DNA from: Roseicyclus marinus
GTDB lineage: Bacteria > Pseudomonadota > Alphaproteobacteria > Rhodobacterales > Rhodobacteraceae
Direction: 5' to 3'
Assembly (NCBI RefSeq): GCF_036322625.1
Contig: NZ_AP027266.1
Coordinates: 1,925,001 to 1,989,000 of the forward strand
Length of the DNA stretch: 64,000 bases
Positions 8,372 through 17,482 of the stretch are shown here, piece after piece. The notes under the pieces were generated by a model. The model ran no database searches. It saw only the letters and a list, made by a program, of their open reading frames with translations, and was not told where the DNA came from. Positions within the stretch are counted from its first letter, which is position 1. Each line of letters begins with the position of its first letter. The translations under genes were made by a program, and so were the position numbers.

Positions 8372-9025
8372 TTATTGCGCGATGCCCAAGGCCTCGCGCG
8401 CTTGTGTGAGGGCGGCCTCGAGCAGCGCGGGATTGTCGCGCGCGGATTGCAGGGCGGCGGCAAGCGTCGCGCGGGTGGCAGGTGCCAGATCGGAGGCCTC
8501 GAGCGCCGCGATGGCCCGGTCGTAATCGAAGCCTTCGGCGGTGAAGATCTCGGCCAGCGCCGCATCGCCCGCCGCTTCGGCGGCGACGGTGGCATCGGCA
8601 GCGGCGCTGTCGGCGGTCGTCTCCACGGCCTCGACAGCCGCTTCAACGGCGGCGGCGGCATCATCGGCGGCAGCCTCTGCGGCGTTGGTGGCTCCGTCCA
8701 CGGCATCAGCCGCGGTTTCGGCGGCGGCACCCGCAGCGTCGGTCGCAGCCTCAAGTGCCTCGGCGGCAGCGGCCTCGGCAGCAGCGGCGGCTTCCGCTGC
8801 CGCAGCTTCGGCGGCCGCGGCAGCCTCAGCGGCGGCCAGCGCTTCGGCGGCGGCAGCTTCGGCGGCGGCGGCCTCTTCGGCGGCACGGGCTTCGGCGGCG
8901 GCCGCAGCTTCGGCGGCAGCGGCGGCCGCTTCCTCGGCGGCGCGGGTCGCGTTCGATTGCATCAGGAAATAGCCGCCCCCGCCAAGGGCCGCGAGGATCA
9001 CGATGATGATGAGTACTCTGTTCAT
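8372..9025 (-). CDS. membrane-anchored Ala/Glu-rich helical protein
   Basis: A 217-residue protein of unknown function. Residues 3-21 form one hydrophobic segment (RVLIIIVILAALGGGGYFL), an uncleaved anchor or signal. Residues about 27-150 are almost only Ala and Glu with some Asp and Thr, in EAAAAEA-type repeats, predicted as a long helix reaching into the periplasm. Residues about 160-217 form a normal-composition tail (EGFDYDRAIAALEAS... LTQAREALGIAQ). The start ATG 9025 has GGGGAAG upstream. Several plus-strand frames here are also open only because of the GCN repeats; strand choice rests on the start, ribosome site, anchor and well-formed tail. Length variation in the repeats is likely between strains. 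Confidence 0.72.
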   Translation of the reverse strand: MNRVLIIIVILAALGGGGYFLMQSNATRAAEEAAAAAAEAAAAAEARAAEEAAAAEAAAAEALAAAEAAAAAEAAAAEAAAAAEAAAAEALEAATDAAGAAAETAADAVDGATNAAEAAADDAAAAVEAAVEAVETTADSAAADATVAAEAAGDAALAEIFTAEGFDYDRAIAALEASDLAPATRATLAAALQSARDNPALLEAALTQAREALGIAQ

Positions 9026-9194
9026 GTCTTCCCCATAGGGATAGGTGTGACTGTCCGCGCGAGATATGCGGCGCCTGCCGCAGACGCAATGCCGCATTGC
9101 AGCAGAACCTGGGAAACGGCGGGAGCTTGCCCAAATCGCCTTGAAAGCCGCGCCGCCAGCGATTACCGTGCGCGCTCGTAACTCGGCTACTTTC

Positions 9195-9208
9195 AGGAGG
9201 CCCCCATA
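9195..9208 (+). promoter_or_regulatory. Shine-Dalgarno and AUA initiation codon of infC
   Basis: CAGGAGG is followed by five C bases and ATA at 9206-9208. The reading frame has a TAA at 9179-9181 just upstream and no in-frame ATG, GTG or TTG before the GTG pair at 9320/9323, which lies inside the conserved IF3 N-domain. ATA is therefore the only start with a ribosome site that gives a complete protein. IF3 rejects non-standard start codons, so this fits IF3 autoregulation as known from the AUU start of E. coli infC. Confidence 0.8.
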
Positions 9209-9748
9209 GCCCGCAGACCCCACAATGCGCCGCCGCAACGCGATACCGGCCCGCGCATCAACGACCGCATCCGCGCCCCCGAAATCCGCCTGATCGGCGC
9301 CGATGGCGAAAACGTCGGCGTGGTGACGCCTGCGCGCGCCCTCGCCATGGCCGAAGAAGCCGGGCTTGACCTGGTCGAGATCTCGCCCAATGCCGAACCG
9401 CCCGTGTGCAAGATCATGGATTTCGGCAAGTACAAGTACGAGACCCAGAAACGCGAGGCCGAGGCGCGCAAGAAGCAGAAGATCATCGAGGTCAAGGAGG
9501 TCAAGTTCCGTCCGAACACCGACACCCATGACTACGAGGTCAAGATGCGCTCGGTGACCAAGTTCCTGCAGGGCGGCGACAAGGTGAAGGTCACCTTGCG
9601 GTTCCGCGGTCGCGAAATGGCGCACCAGAACCTCGGGCGCGAGCTCCTGGAACGGGTTGCCGCCGATGTCGAAGGGATCGGCAAGGTGGAAAGCATGCCC
9701 AAGCTCGAAGGGCGCCAGATGGTGATGATGATCGGCCCCTCCAAGTAG
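9206..9748 (+). CDS. infC: translation initiation factor IF-3, AUA start
   Basis: A 180-residue IF3. The N-domain begins [23 protein letters not shown] and continues [35 protein letters not shown]. The basic linker is [11 protein letters not shown], and the C-domain has [31 protein letters not shown] and a C-terminal MIGPSK. It binds the 30S subunit and controls start-codon selection. A start at GTG 9320 would delete the first 38 residues including IRAPEIRLI, so it is rejected. Single gene unit: a terminator at 9784 follows, and the gene is divergent from the Ala-rich protein. The rpmI/rplT genes that often follow infC are absent here. Confidence 0.93.
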   Translation: MARRPHNAPPQRDTGPRINDRIRAPEIRLIGADGENVGVVTPARALAMAEEAGLDLVEISPNAEPPVCKIMDFGKYKYETQKREAEARKKQKIIEVKEVKFRPNTDTHDYEVKMRSVTKFLQGGDKVKVTLRFRGREMAHQNLGRELLERVAADVEGIGKVESMPKLEGRQMVMMIGPSK

Positions 9749-9783
9749 GCGGACCGGACCCATACCCATCGGCAAGTGGACGG

Positions 9784-9806
9784 GGCGCGCCAATGGCGCG
9801 CCTTTT
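9784..9806 (+). terminator. rho-independent terminator of infC
   Basis: GGCGCGCC (9784-9791), loop AAT, GGCGCGCC (9795-9802), then TTTTCTTT. The stem is perfect and lies 35 bases after the infC stop. Confidence 0.85.
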
Positions 9807-9849
9807 CTTTGACCTTGGTGGGCGCGCGCGCACGGGCTAGGCTGTGCCC

Positions 9850-10131
9850 ATGCTCCTCGCACCGCGCCTTGTGATCTGTGCCGTTCTGGTCCTGCCCGCC
9901 GGTTTCGCGCAGGCCGATGGGCTGGAGCTTTCGGGCGTTGTCTCGATAGGCCTTGTCGGCGGCTCGGGCGGACCGGAGGCACAATCCCTGCGCCCGATGG
10001 CCGATCTCGACCTGCAGGTGCGCCTGAGCCACACCACGGACGGCGGATTGACACTGGTTCTCGAATACAATCCCGACGAGATCGAGACAGAGACCCGCAC
10101 GACGAACCCCGGCATCCCGCGCCCCCGCTAG
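9850..10131 (+). CDS. small predicted secreted protein
   Basis: A 93-residue protein. It starts with a signal peptide (MLLAPRLVICAVLVLPAGFAQA, likely cleaved after AQA) followed by DGLELSGVVSIGLVGG and alternating polar/hydrophobic strands (LDLQVRLSHTTDGGLTLVLEYNPDE). The mature start resembles the first strands of alphaproteobacterial porins, but at about 70 residues it is far too short to form a barrel. It may be a small periplasmic beta protein or a porin remnant. No clear ribosome site precedes ATG 9850. Moderate confidence that it is expressed. Confidence 0.5.
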   Translation: MLLAPRLVICAVLVLPAGFAQADGLELSGVVSIGLVGGSGGPEAQSLRPMADLDLQVRLSHTTDGGLTLVLEYNPDEIETETRTTNPGIPRPR

Positions 10132-10185
10132 AGCGATCCTGTTGCGGCCCCGCCGCACCCCGCGCACCGACCCGGCGAATTTGTC

Positions 10186-11178
10186 TTGAACCGACCGGTA
10201 TCGCGCGGCATCCTCCGCTTCATGGTATGTGCGAGTTTGATCCTGTTCCCCGGTTTCCCCATGTTGGCCTATGCGCTCGCGCGCGAGGCGCTGGAAACCG
10301 TCAATCGTCTCTCCGGCGAGCCGCTCCTTGTCTTCGACACCCGCATCCCCGGCCATGCCCGGACCGAAGCCTCGAACGGCGCTGTCATGGCACCCGACCG
10401 GACCGATTGGGACGGTGCCGAAGAGGTCGACCTTGCGCTCGTGATCTGCGGCGACATCTTGCCCAAACGCATCCCCAACGGCTTCCAGAGCTTCCTGTCG
10501 CAGGTGGAGGCGGCGGGCGGCCGGCTCGGCGGGGTCGCGGGCGGGACCACGATCCTTGGAAAGATCGGGCATCTCCACGGTCGGCGGGCGGTGCTGCACA
10601 GACCTGCAGACAGCGATGACGCCTTTCCGGCCGTGGATGCGGTGGATCGGCCCTTCCTGATGGATGACAAGCGCCTCACCGTCGCGGGCGGGCTTGCCGT
10701 GGCCGATGCGCTCTGTGCCTGGATCGCCGAGGTGACCAGCCCCGCCCTCGCCGATGAGGTGGCGCGCAGCCTGAGCAGCGGACGGATCCTCGCCACAGCC
10801 CCTGCCGAGACGGAACCGGGCGACAAACCCGGCGATCCCGTCATCGCCGAGATGGAGGCGCGGATGCGCGCCCATCTCGCCACGCCCCTGTCGCTCTCCG
10901 AGATCGCCGACGAGATGGGACTGAGCCGCAAGGCGCTGCGCGGGCGCTGCGTGCGGGCGCTCGGCGTCACGCCGTCCGATCATTACCTCGCGATCCGCCT
11001 GCGCCACGGGGCGGACCTGCTGCGCCACACCGCCATGCCCGTATCCGAAATCGCACGCGAAAGCGGTTTTGAAACCTTGGCGGGCTTTTCGCGCGCCATC
11101 CGCAACACGCTGGGCGTCAGCCCTTCGGCGATGCGCAAGATGGCGCGCGCCGCCCGGCTCGTGCGCAGCTACACCTGA
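10186..11178 (+). CDS. GlxA-type AraC family transcriptional regulator
   Basis: A protein of up to 330 residues with an N-terminal DJ-1/PfpI-like domain (ASLILFPGFPMLAYALAREALE, about 16-37; GGVAGGTTILGKIGHLHGRRAVLH, about 115-138) and two AraC helix-turn-helix motifs at the C-terminus (LSLSEIADEMGLSRKALRGR; MPVSEIARESGFETLAGFSRAIR). The cysteine usual at the nucleophile elbow of the amidotransferase-like fold is absent, so this half is a sensor rather than an enzyme. The start is uncertain: TTG 10186 or ATG 10222, neither with a strong ribosome site. Some family members control amine or betaine metabolism. The target here is unknown; the convergent cox-like cluster is separated by a terminator. 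Confidence 0.85.
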   Translation: MNRPVSRGILRFMVCASLILFPGFPMLAYALAREALETVNRLSGEPLLVFDTRIPGHARTEASNGAVMAPDRTDWDGAEEVDLALVICGDILPKRIPNGFQSFLSQVEAAGGRLGGVAGGTTILGKIGHLHGRRAVLHRPADSDDAFPAVDAVDRPFLMDDKRLTVAGGLAVADALCAWIAEVTSPALADEVARSLSSGRILATAPAETEPGDKPGDPVIAEMEARMRAHLATPLSLSEIADEMGLSRKALRGRCVRALGVTPSDHYLAIRLRHGADLLRHTAMPVSEIARESGFETLAGFSRAIRNTLGVSPSAMRKMARAARLVRSYT

Positions 11179-11207
11179 CACGCGCCCCGACCAGGGCATC
11201 GGACATG

Positions 11208-11236
11208 AAAAAACGCCGGGCAAGCCCGGCGTTTCT
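11208..11236. terminator. bidirectional terminator
   Basis: AAAAAACGCCGGG, loop CAAG, CCCGGCGTTTCTT. It lies between the convergent AraC-type gene and the last gene of the cox-like cluster, with A/T tracts suited to both strands. Confidence 0.85.
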
Positions 11237-11253
11237 TGCAGTTTCCAACGGTC

Positions 11254-12042
11254 TCAGGCGGCCGCCACGGCCCGGCCCGTCATCACCTTGACCAGATGCG
11301 CGCGATAGGCATCGGTGCCGTGAAGATCGGAAATCATCGTGCCCTCGGGCGGCGACAGTGCCTCCACCGCCGCTTTCGAGAAATCCGCACTCAGCGCGGC
11401 CTCCGCCTCGGCCCAGCGGAACACGCCATCCGACGAGGCCCCCGTCACCGCCACGCGCACACCGCCTGCGTATTTCGCGACAAACACCCCCACCAGCGCA
11501 AAGCGCGAGGCAGGCTGGACGAATTTCTGGTAATTCGCCCTTTGCGGCACGGGAAACCGCACCTCTGTGATGATCTCGCCCGGCTCGAGCGCGGTCTCGA
11601 ACATGCCAAGGAAATAGTCATCCGCCGCGATATCGCGGGTGTTGGTCTTGATCACCGCCCCCGATCCCAGCGCCGCCGCCGGATAGCAGGCCGAGGGATC
11701 GTTGTTGGCAAGGCTTCCGCCGATCGTGCCGCGATTGCGCACCGCCGGATCGCCGATATGGCCCGCAAGGGCCGCCAGCGCCGGGTAATGCGCCGCCGCC
11801 TCGCGCGCCACGACCGCATGGGGCGTCGCCCCCCCGATGCAGACCTCGCCCGCGTCATTCACGCAGACCCCGATCATCTCGGGGATGGAATTCAGGCTCA
11901 CGAGCGTCGCAGGTGCCGCCAGCCGCTGCTTCATCGTCGGCAAGAGCGTCTGGCCACCGCCCAACGCCTGCGCCTCCTCACCGGCAAGCGCCGCCACGGC
12001 CTCGTCGATGGTCTTGGGCTTGGCGAATTCGAAATTGTACAT
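11254..12042 (-). CDS. coxM-like: CO-dehydrogenase-like FAD-binding medium subunit
   Basis: A 262-residue xanthine-oxidase-family flavin subunit. FAD-binding motifs are [17 protein letters not shown] (about 26-42), [11 protein letters not shown], and [28 protein letters not shown] (about 97-124). The CO-dehydrogenase flavoprotein C-terminal domain follows ([19 protein letters not shown]). It passes electrons from the iron-sulfur subunit to an external acceptor. It is the last gene of the minus-strand SLM set, and a GGGAGG-containing ribosome site precedes ATG 12042. Substrate specificity lies in the large subunit, so the name coxM reflects family, not proven CO oxidation. Confidence 0.88.
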   Translation of the reverse strand: MYNFEFAKPKTIDEAVAALAGEEAQALGGGQTLLPTMKQRLAAPATLVSLNSIPEMIGVCVNDAGEVCIGGATPHAVVAREAAAHYPALAALAGHIGDPAVRNRGTIGGSLANNDPSACYPAAALGSGAVIKTNTRDIAADDYFLGMFETALEPGEIITEVRFPVPQRANYQKFVQPASRFALVGVFVAKYAGGVRVAVTGASSDGVFRWAEAEAALSADFSKAAVEALSPPEGTMISDLHGTDAYRAHLVKVMTGRAVAAA

Positions 12043-12064
12043 CTCTTCCTCCCGAAGGGCCCTG

Positions 12065-12114
12065 CCCCTTCATCTTTCTGGAAATATGCCGGGGGTGCGG
12101 GGGCAGAGCCCCCG
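12065..12114 (-). repeat. dispersed intergenic element, copy 2, with GC hairpin
   Basis: On the gene strand this reads GCATATTTCCAGAAAGATGAAGGGG; on its other side it is linked to a hairpin with arms GGGGGC/GCCCCC. It fills the gap between the large and medium subunit genes. The hairpin plus core combination links the short copies to the longer islands at 17234 and 22121. Confidence 0.65.
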
Positions 12115-12126
12115 CTCCCTCCGATC

Positions 12127-14493
12127 TTACCCCTGCATCGCCGACCAGACGCGCGCGGGCGTCAGCGGCATGTCGATATGGGCCACATGTGTCATGCCGC
12201 CCCGGTGCAGCGCATCGATCACCGCATTCACCACCGCAGGCGGCGAGCCGATGGCCCCCGCCTCGCCGCAGCCCTTCACCCCAAGCGGGTTGTGGGTGCA
12301 GGGCGTGACGCAGGAATGATCCACCTGGTAGAAGGGCACGTCATCGGCGCGCGGCATGGCGTAATCCATGTAGCTCGCCGACAGCAGCTGGCCGTTCTCG
12401 TCGTAGCTCACATTCTCCAGCAACGCCTGGCCGATCCCCTGCGCAAGCCCGCCATGCACCTGCCCCGACACGATCATCGGGTTGATGACATTGCCGAAAT
12501 CATCGGCCGCGGCAAACGAGCAGATCGTGACCTTGCCGGTCTCGGGGTCCACCTCCACCTCGCAGGCATAGGCGCCGGCGGGATAGGTGAAGTTGTTGGG
12601 ATCGTAAAAGGCCGTCTCCTCCAGCCCCGGCTCCAGCTCGGTCAGGGGATAATTGTGCGGCACGTAAGCGGCCAGCGTGACATCGCCCCAGGCCACCGAC
12701 TTGTCGGTGCCCGCGACGGTGAACTGGCCGTCCTTCAGCTCGATATCCCCTTCGGACGCCTCCATCAGATGGGCCGCGATCTTCTTGGCCTTCTTGATGA
12801 TCTTCTCGGTCGCCCGCACCATGGCCGAGCCGCCGACCGCGATGGAGCGCGAGCCATAGGTGCCCATGCCCATCGGCGTATTGGCCGTGTCACCATGCAC
12901 GATCTCGACCTGCGCCTCGGGCACGCCGATCATGTCGGCCACGACCTGCGCAAAGGACGTCTCGTGCCCCTGCCCATGGCTGTGGCTGCCCGTCATCACG
13001 ACAATGCCGCCCGTGGCATTGACCCGCACGGTGGCGGACTCGTAAAGCCCTGCGCGCGCGCCCAACTGTCCCACCAGTGCCGAAGGCGCGATGCCGCAGG
13101 CCTCGATGTAGCAATTGATGCCAAGCCCGCGCAGCTTGCCATTCGCCTTCGACTTGGCCGCCCGCGCCTCGAACCCGTCGCGGTCGATCATATCGAGCAG
13201 CTTGTCCATCGTCGCGTTGTAATCGCCGGTGTCGTATTCCACCGCCACCGGGGTGGCATAGGGGAATTGCGTGATGAAATTCTGCCGCCGCAGGTCGACC
13301 GGGTCGACGCCCAATTCGCGCGCCGCCTTGTCGACCAGCCGCTCCAGCTGGAAGGTCGCCTCGGGCCGCCCCGCGCCGCGATAGGCATCGACCGGCACGG
13401 TATTGGTAAAGACCGCCTTGACGTTCACATAGATCAGCGGCGTGCGGTAATTGCCCGCCATCAGCGTCCCGTGCAGCCATGTCGGCACCGAGGGCGCAAA
13501 GGTCGACAGGTATGCCCCCATATTGGCATAGGTCTCGGTGCGGATCGCGGTGAAATTGTTCTCAGCGTCCAGCGCCAGTTCGATCTTGGTCACATGGTCA
13601 CGCCCATGCGCATCCGTGATGAAGGCCTCCGACCGGCTCGCCGTCCATTTCACCGGGCGGCGGATCGCCTTGGCGGCAAAGGTGCAGAACGCCTCTTCTG
13701 CATAATGGAAGATCTTCGATCCGAACCCGCCCCCCACATCGGGCGCGACCACGCGCAGCTTGTGTTCCGGGATGCCGAGGACAAAGGCCCCCATCAACAG
13801 CCGGATCACATGCGGGTTCTGGCTCGTGGTGTAGAGCGTCGATTCGTCCGTGCCGGTGTTGTAATCGCCCACCGCGACGCGCGGCTCCATCGCATTGGGC
13901 GACAGGCGGTTGTTCACCAGTTCCAGCGTCGTGACATGCGCGGCGCGGGCAAAGGCCTCGTCCACGGCGGCCTTGTTTTCCTCGACGAAGCCCCAATCGT
14001 AGCACAGGTTGCTCGTCAGATCGTCATGCACCTTGGGCGCATCGGGCTGAACCGCCTTCTTCATGTCGATGACGGCGGGCAATTCCTCGATGTCGAGCAC
14101 GATGGCCTCTGCCGCGTTGCGCGCCTCGGCCGCCGTCTCGGCCACCACGGCCGCGATCGGGTCGCCCACATGGCGCACCTTGCCCTGCGCCAGCACCGGA
14201 TGGGCGGGTTCCTGCATCGGATTGCCGTGCCGGTCGGTCACCTGCCAGCCGCAGGGCAGCCCACCCACGCCTTCGAAATCCTTGCCGGTGAAGATGCGGA
14301 TCACGCCCGGCATGCCCTCGGCGGCACTGGTATCGACCTTGTGCAACCGCCCATGCGCCACGTCCGAGCGCAGGAAATGCACATAGGCCTGCCCATGCAG
14401 GTTGATGTCATCCGTATAGCGTCCCCGTCCGGTCAGAAACCGGATATCCTCGCGCCGCTTCGAGCTGGCGCCGATCCCATGATCCTTCGGCAT
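12127..14493 (-). CDS. coxL-like: form II CO-dehydrogenase-like molybdoenzyme large subunit
   Basis: A 788-residue molybdopterin-binding large subunit of the xanthine oxidase family. Visible: [12 protein letters not shown] (about 19-30), the Mo-pterin segment [13 protein letters not shown] (about 248-260), and [18 protein letters not shown] near the C-terminus with the catalytic glutamate. The active-site loop is AYRGAGR (370-376), the form II signature; true form I CO dehydrogenases have AYRCSFR with the copper-binding cysteine. CO oxidation is therefore doubtful and an aldehyde, purine-like or other hydroxylation substrate is more likely. ATG 14493 is chosen for GGGAGG upstream; an in-frame start at 14532 overlaps a repeat-rich spacer. 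Confidence 0.93.
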   Translation of the reverse strand: MPKDHGIGASSKRREDIRFLTGRGRYTDDINLHGQAYVHFLRSDVAHGRLHKVDTSAAEGMPGVIRIFTGKDFEGVGGLPCGWQVTDRHGNPMQEPAHPVLAQGKVRHVGDPIAAVVAETAAEARNAAEAIVLDIEELPAVIDMKKAVQPDAPKVHDDLTSNLCYDWGFVEENKAAVDEAFARAAHVTTLELVNNRLSPNAMEPRVAVGDYNTGTDESTLYTTSQNPHVIRLLMGAFVLGIPEHKLRVVAPDVGGGFGSKIFHYAEEAFCTFAAKAIRRPVKWTASRSEAFITDAHGRDHVTKIELALDAENNFTAIRTETYANMGAYLSTFAPSVPTWLHGTLMAGNYRTPLIYVNVKAVFTNTVPVDAYRGAGRPEATFQLERLVDKAARELGVDPVDLRRQNFITQFPYATPVAVEYDTGDYNATMDKLLDMIDRDGFEARAAKSKANGKLRGLGINCYIEACGIAPSALVGQLGARAGLYESATVRVNATGGIVVMTGSHSHGQGHETSFAQVVADMIGVPEAQVEIVHGDTANTPMGMGTYGSRSIAVGGSAMVRATEKIIKKAKKIAAHLMEASEGDIELKDGQFTVAGTDKSVAWGDVTLAAYVPHNYPLTELEPGLEETAFYDPNNFTYPAGAYACEVEVDPETGKVTICSFAAADDFGNVINPMIVSGQVHGGLAQGIGQALLENVSYDENGQLLSASYMDYAMPRADDVPFYQVDHSCVTPCTHNPLGVKGCGEAGAIGSPPAVVNAVIDALHRGGMTHVAHIDMPLTPARVWSAMQG

Positions 14494-14562
14494 GGTCGTC
14501 CTCCCTTTGATGCCTCCCCGGCCCGCCACCATAGGGGGCCTCGGGGTCGGGGCGCGTCATCG

Positions 14563-14589
14563 CCCCTTCATCTTTCCCCAAATATGCAG
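14563..14589 (-). repeat. dispersed intergenic element, copy 3
   Basis: On the gene strand it reads GCATATTT, GGGGAAAGATGAAGGGG, in the small-to-large subunit gap. This copy lacks the adjoining GGGGGC/GCCCCC hairpin. Confidence 0.6.
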
Positions 14590-14623
14590 ACCCGGCCCGC
14601 CTCCTCCGCGCACCGGTCCGGGG

Positions 14624-15109
14624 TCATTCGGCGGCGATCGCCCCCACATCCTGCCCGCTCGCGGCCAGGATCGCCTTGACGATGTTGTGATAGCCCGTGC
14701 AGCGGCAGATATTGCCTTCCAGATAGGCGCGCACCTCGGCCTCGGTCGGCTTGGGGTTCTCCTTCAGAAGCGCTGCCGCCGACATCACCATGCCCGGCGT
14801 GCAGAAACCGCACTGAAGCCCGTGGTGATCCTGGAACGCCTGCTGGATCACCGACAGCGAGCCATCGGGGTTGGCCATCCCCTCGATCGTGGTGACGCTC
14901 GCGCCATCCAGATCGGCGGCCAGCGCCGTGCAGCTCTTGATCGCATTGCCGTTCACATGCACCACGCAGGCCCCGCACTGGCTGGTGTCGCAGCCCACAT
15001 GCGTGCCCGTCAGGCGCAGCCCTTCTCTCAGGAATTCGGCCAGCAGCGTCCGGCCTTCGACGTCGCGGGTCACGGTCTTGCCGTTCACCGTCATCGTTAC
15101 CTGGGTCAT
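14624..15109 (-). CDS. coxS-like: CO-dehydrogenase-like [2Fe-2S] small subunit
   Basis: A 161-residue iron-sulfur subunit. The plant-type [2Fe-2S] cluster ligands are C40, C45, C48 and C60 ([11 protein letters not shown]...SC). The second cluster ligands C100, C103, C135 and C137 are in the helical domain ([22 protein letters not shown]). It carries electrons from the molybdenum site to the flavin subunit. ATG 15109 follows a GGGAGGACGA ribosome site, the same sequence that precedes the large subunit. First of the S-L-M subunit genes. Confidence 0.94.
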   Translation of the reverse strand: MTQVTMTVNGKTVTRDVEGRTLLAEFLREGLRLTGTHVGCDTSQCGACVVHVNGNAIKSCTALAADLDGASVTTIEGMANPDGSLSVIQQAFQDHHGLQCGFCTPGMVMSAAALLKENPKPTEAEVRAYLEGNICRCTGYHNIVKAILAASGQDVGAIAAE

Positions 15110-15198
15110 TCTCGTCCTCCCTGGGTTATCGGGGGTATCCAATCACCAAACGGACGAAACGCAAACGGTATTTTTGCCCGATCCGCCGGGCGGCAGGG

Positions 15199-16208
15199 TC
15201 ACGGCGGCGTGATCTTGCGGTCGCGCGGCTGCGGACGGGTCGGGATTTCCTTGAGCAATCCGCCCACCCCCATCGCCGCGATATCCGCCCCCGTCACCGC
15301 AACGCCGCAGGCGACCCGTTCCAGCACCCAATCGGCCCCGTTCAAGGCGGGCGAGCGCGCACATCCCGGAAGCCCGATCACGGGCCGCGCGCCGATCCGA
15401 CCCAGAACCAACAGGTTGCCGGGATCGACCGGCATCCCGAAGCGGATCACCTCGCCGCCCGCCGCAACGATCCCGCTCGGCACCACGTCGGCGATATCCG
15501 ATGTCGCCGATCCCGTCAGAACCAGAACCATCCCCGCCCGCGATGCGGCGATGGCCTCTGCCACGGCGCCCGCCTCGTGGGCCACGATCCTGAGCGCGCC
15601 TTCCGAAAGACCCAGCCGCGCCACCCTGTCCCAGACCGCGCGGATGCCCTTGTCCTCCGCCCCGGCCAGACCCGGTGCCGTCTCGGTCACGATCAGATCG
15701 GCCGCGCCGCAAACAGGCCCCCGCCGCGCGATCGCGCCCCTGCCGGCGGCACAGGCCGCCTCCAGCGCCGCCTCCGCCACGCCATAGGCGATGATCTTGA
15801 CCGTGCCGACCATCGTGCCCGCCGTCACGCGCTGCCATTCCGGCACGGTCGCAAGCGTGATCATCGGATCGACGGCATTCAGCCGCGCAATCGCCCCCGC
15901 ATCGAGCGCGATCACCCCCGGCCCCGTCGCGCGGATATTCACCCGACCGGTAAAGGGGGCCTCGATCCGCAATCCCGCAGCCTCCGGGTCGGGGACAAGC
16001 GCCGCCGCCAGCCGGGCCGCCGCCCGATCCTCGTCCACATCGCCCGCGTCCAGCCGCGCGACGATCACCTGCCCCAAACCCGCCGCCGCCAGCGCCGCCA
16101 CATCCGGCCCCGACAAGACGCGCCCCTTCTTCAGCTTGCCCCCCGGCAGGGCGATGGCATGGGCCAGGACCGCGCCCTCCGCCTCCTCCAGCGATACCGG
16201 CCCGAACC

Positions 16209-16212
<4 letters not shown>
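15199..16212 (-). CDS. MoeA/MogA-like molybdopterin-binding protein
   Basis: A 337-residue molybdopterin-binding domain protein. The MoCF-type core is seen in [49 protein letters not shown] (about 230-260) and [26 protein letters not shown]. The N-terminal half ([33 protein letters not shown]) resembles the MoeA N-domain. Relatives often carry a C-terminal MobA/MocA nucleotidyltransferase domain, which is missing here. It probably acts in cofactor maturation for the cox-like enzyme; inference. The start overlaps the stop of the XdhC-family gene (ATGA). Confidence 0.82.
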
Positions 16213-17180
<968 letters not shown>

Positions 17181-17233
17181 GCCCCGCTCCTCCTCGCCCG
17201 CCAGCCTAGACCGCGCCCAAGCCAGCCGAAAGC

Positions 17234-17468
17234 CCCTTCATCTTGGCCAAAAAACTCCGGGGGAGTCGCCAAAGGCGACGGGGGCAGAGCCCCCTCACTC
17301 AAGAATCGTCGCCTCTGGCGACGGGGGCAGAGCCCCCTCACTCAAGAATCGTCGCCTCTGGCGACGGGGGCAGAGCCCCCTCACTCAAGAATCGTCGCCT
17401 CTGGCGACGGGGGCAGAGCCCCCTCACTCAAGAATCGTCGCCTCTGGCGACGGGGGCAGAGCCCCCTC
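17234..17468. repeat. hairpin repeat island: head module plus 43-bp tandem array (4.7 copies)
   Basis: The head is CCCCTTCATCTTGGCC, then AAAAAACTCCGGGGGAGT (hairpin ACTCC/GGAGT). Next is a 43-bp unit repeated at 17265, 17308, 17351, 17394 and 17437 (last copy 30 bp). Each unit holds two adjacent hairpins, GTCGCC-CTCT-type loop-GGCGAC and GGGGGC-AGA-GCCCCC, plus a 13-base linker TCACTCAAGAATC. Unit 1 has loop AAA instead of the TCT loop of the others; the rest are identical. It fills the 302-bp gap between the CoxE-type and XdhC-type genes, so no gene is present. A second island with the same head is at 22121. Confidence 0.93.
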
Positions 17469-17482
17469 CACCCTCGCCCGCC

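Noticed and set aside
8541-8972. Plus-strand Ala/Ser-rich open frame opposite the Ala/Glu-rich gene.
   Set aside because: Created by GCN repeats read on the other strand; it lacks the anchor, ribosome site and structured tail seen on the minus strand.
9320-9748. infC starting at GTG 9320.
   Set aside because: It would remove conserved N-domain residues ([10 protein letters not shown]) and has no ribosome site, whereas ATA 9206 has a perfect one.
12127-14493. Naming the enzyme a genuine carbon monoxide dehydrogenase.
   Set aside because: The active-site loop is AYRGAGR (form II), lacking the Cys of the Mo-Cu centre.
11236-14679. A 1147-residue open frame on the plus strand across the cox-like genes, and similar long ones at 53882-56149 and 60136-62088.
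   Set aside because: Antisense shadows of well-supported genes in GC-rich DNA: Arg/His/Pro-rich composition, no domains, no ribosome sites.
17265-17466. CRISPR array, suggested by regular 43-bp spacing.
   Set aside because: The linkers are identical between units, so there are no unique spacers, and no cas genes are nearby. It is a tandem repeat.
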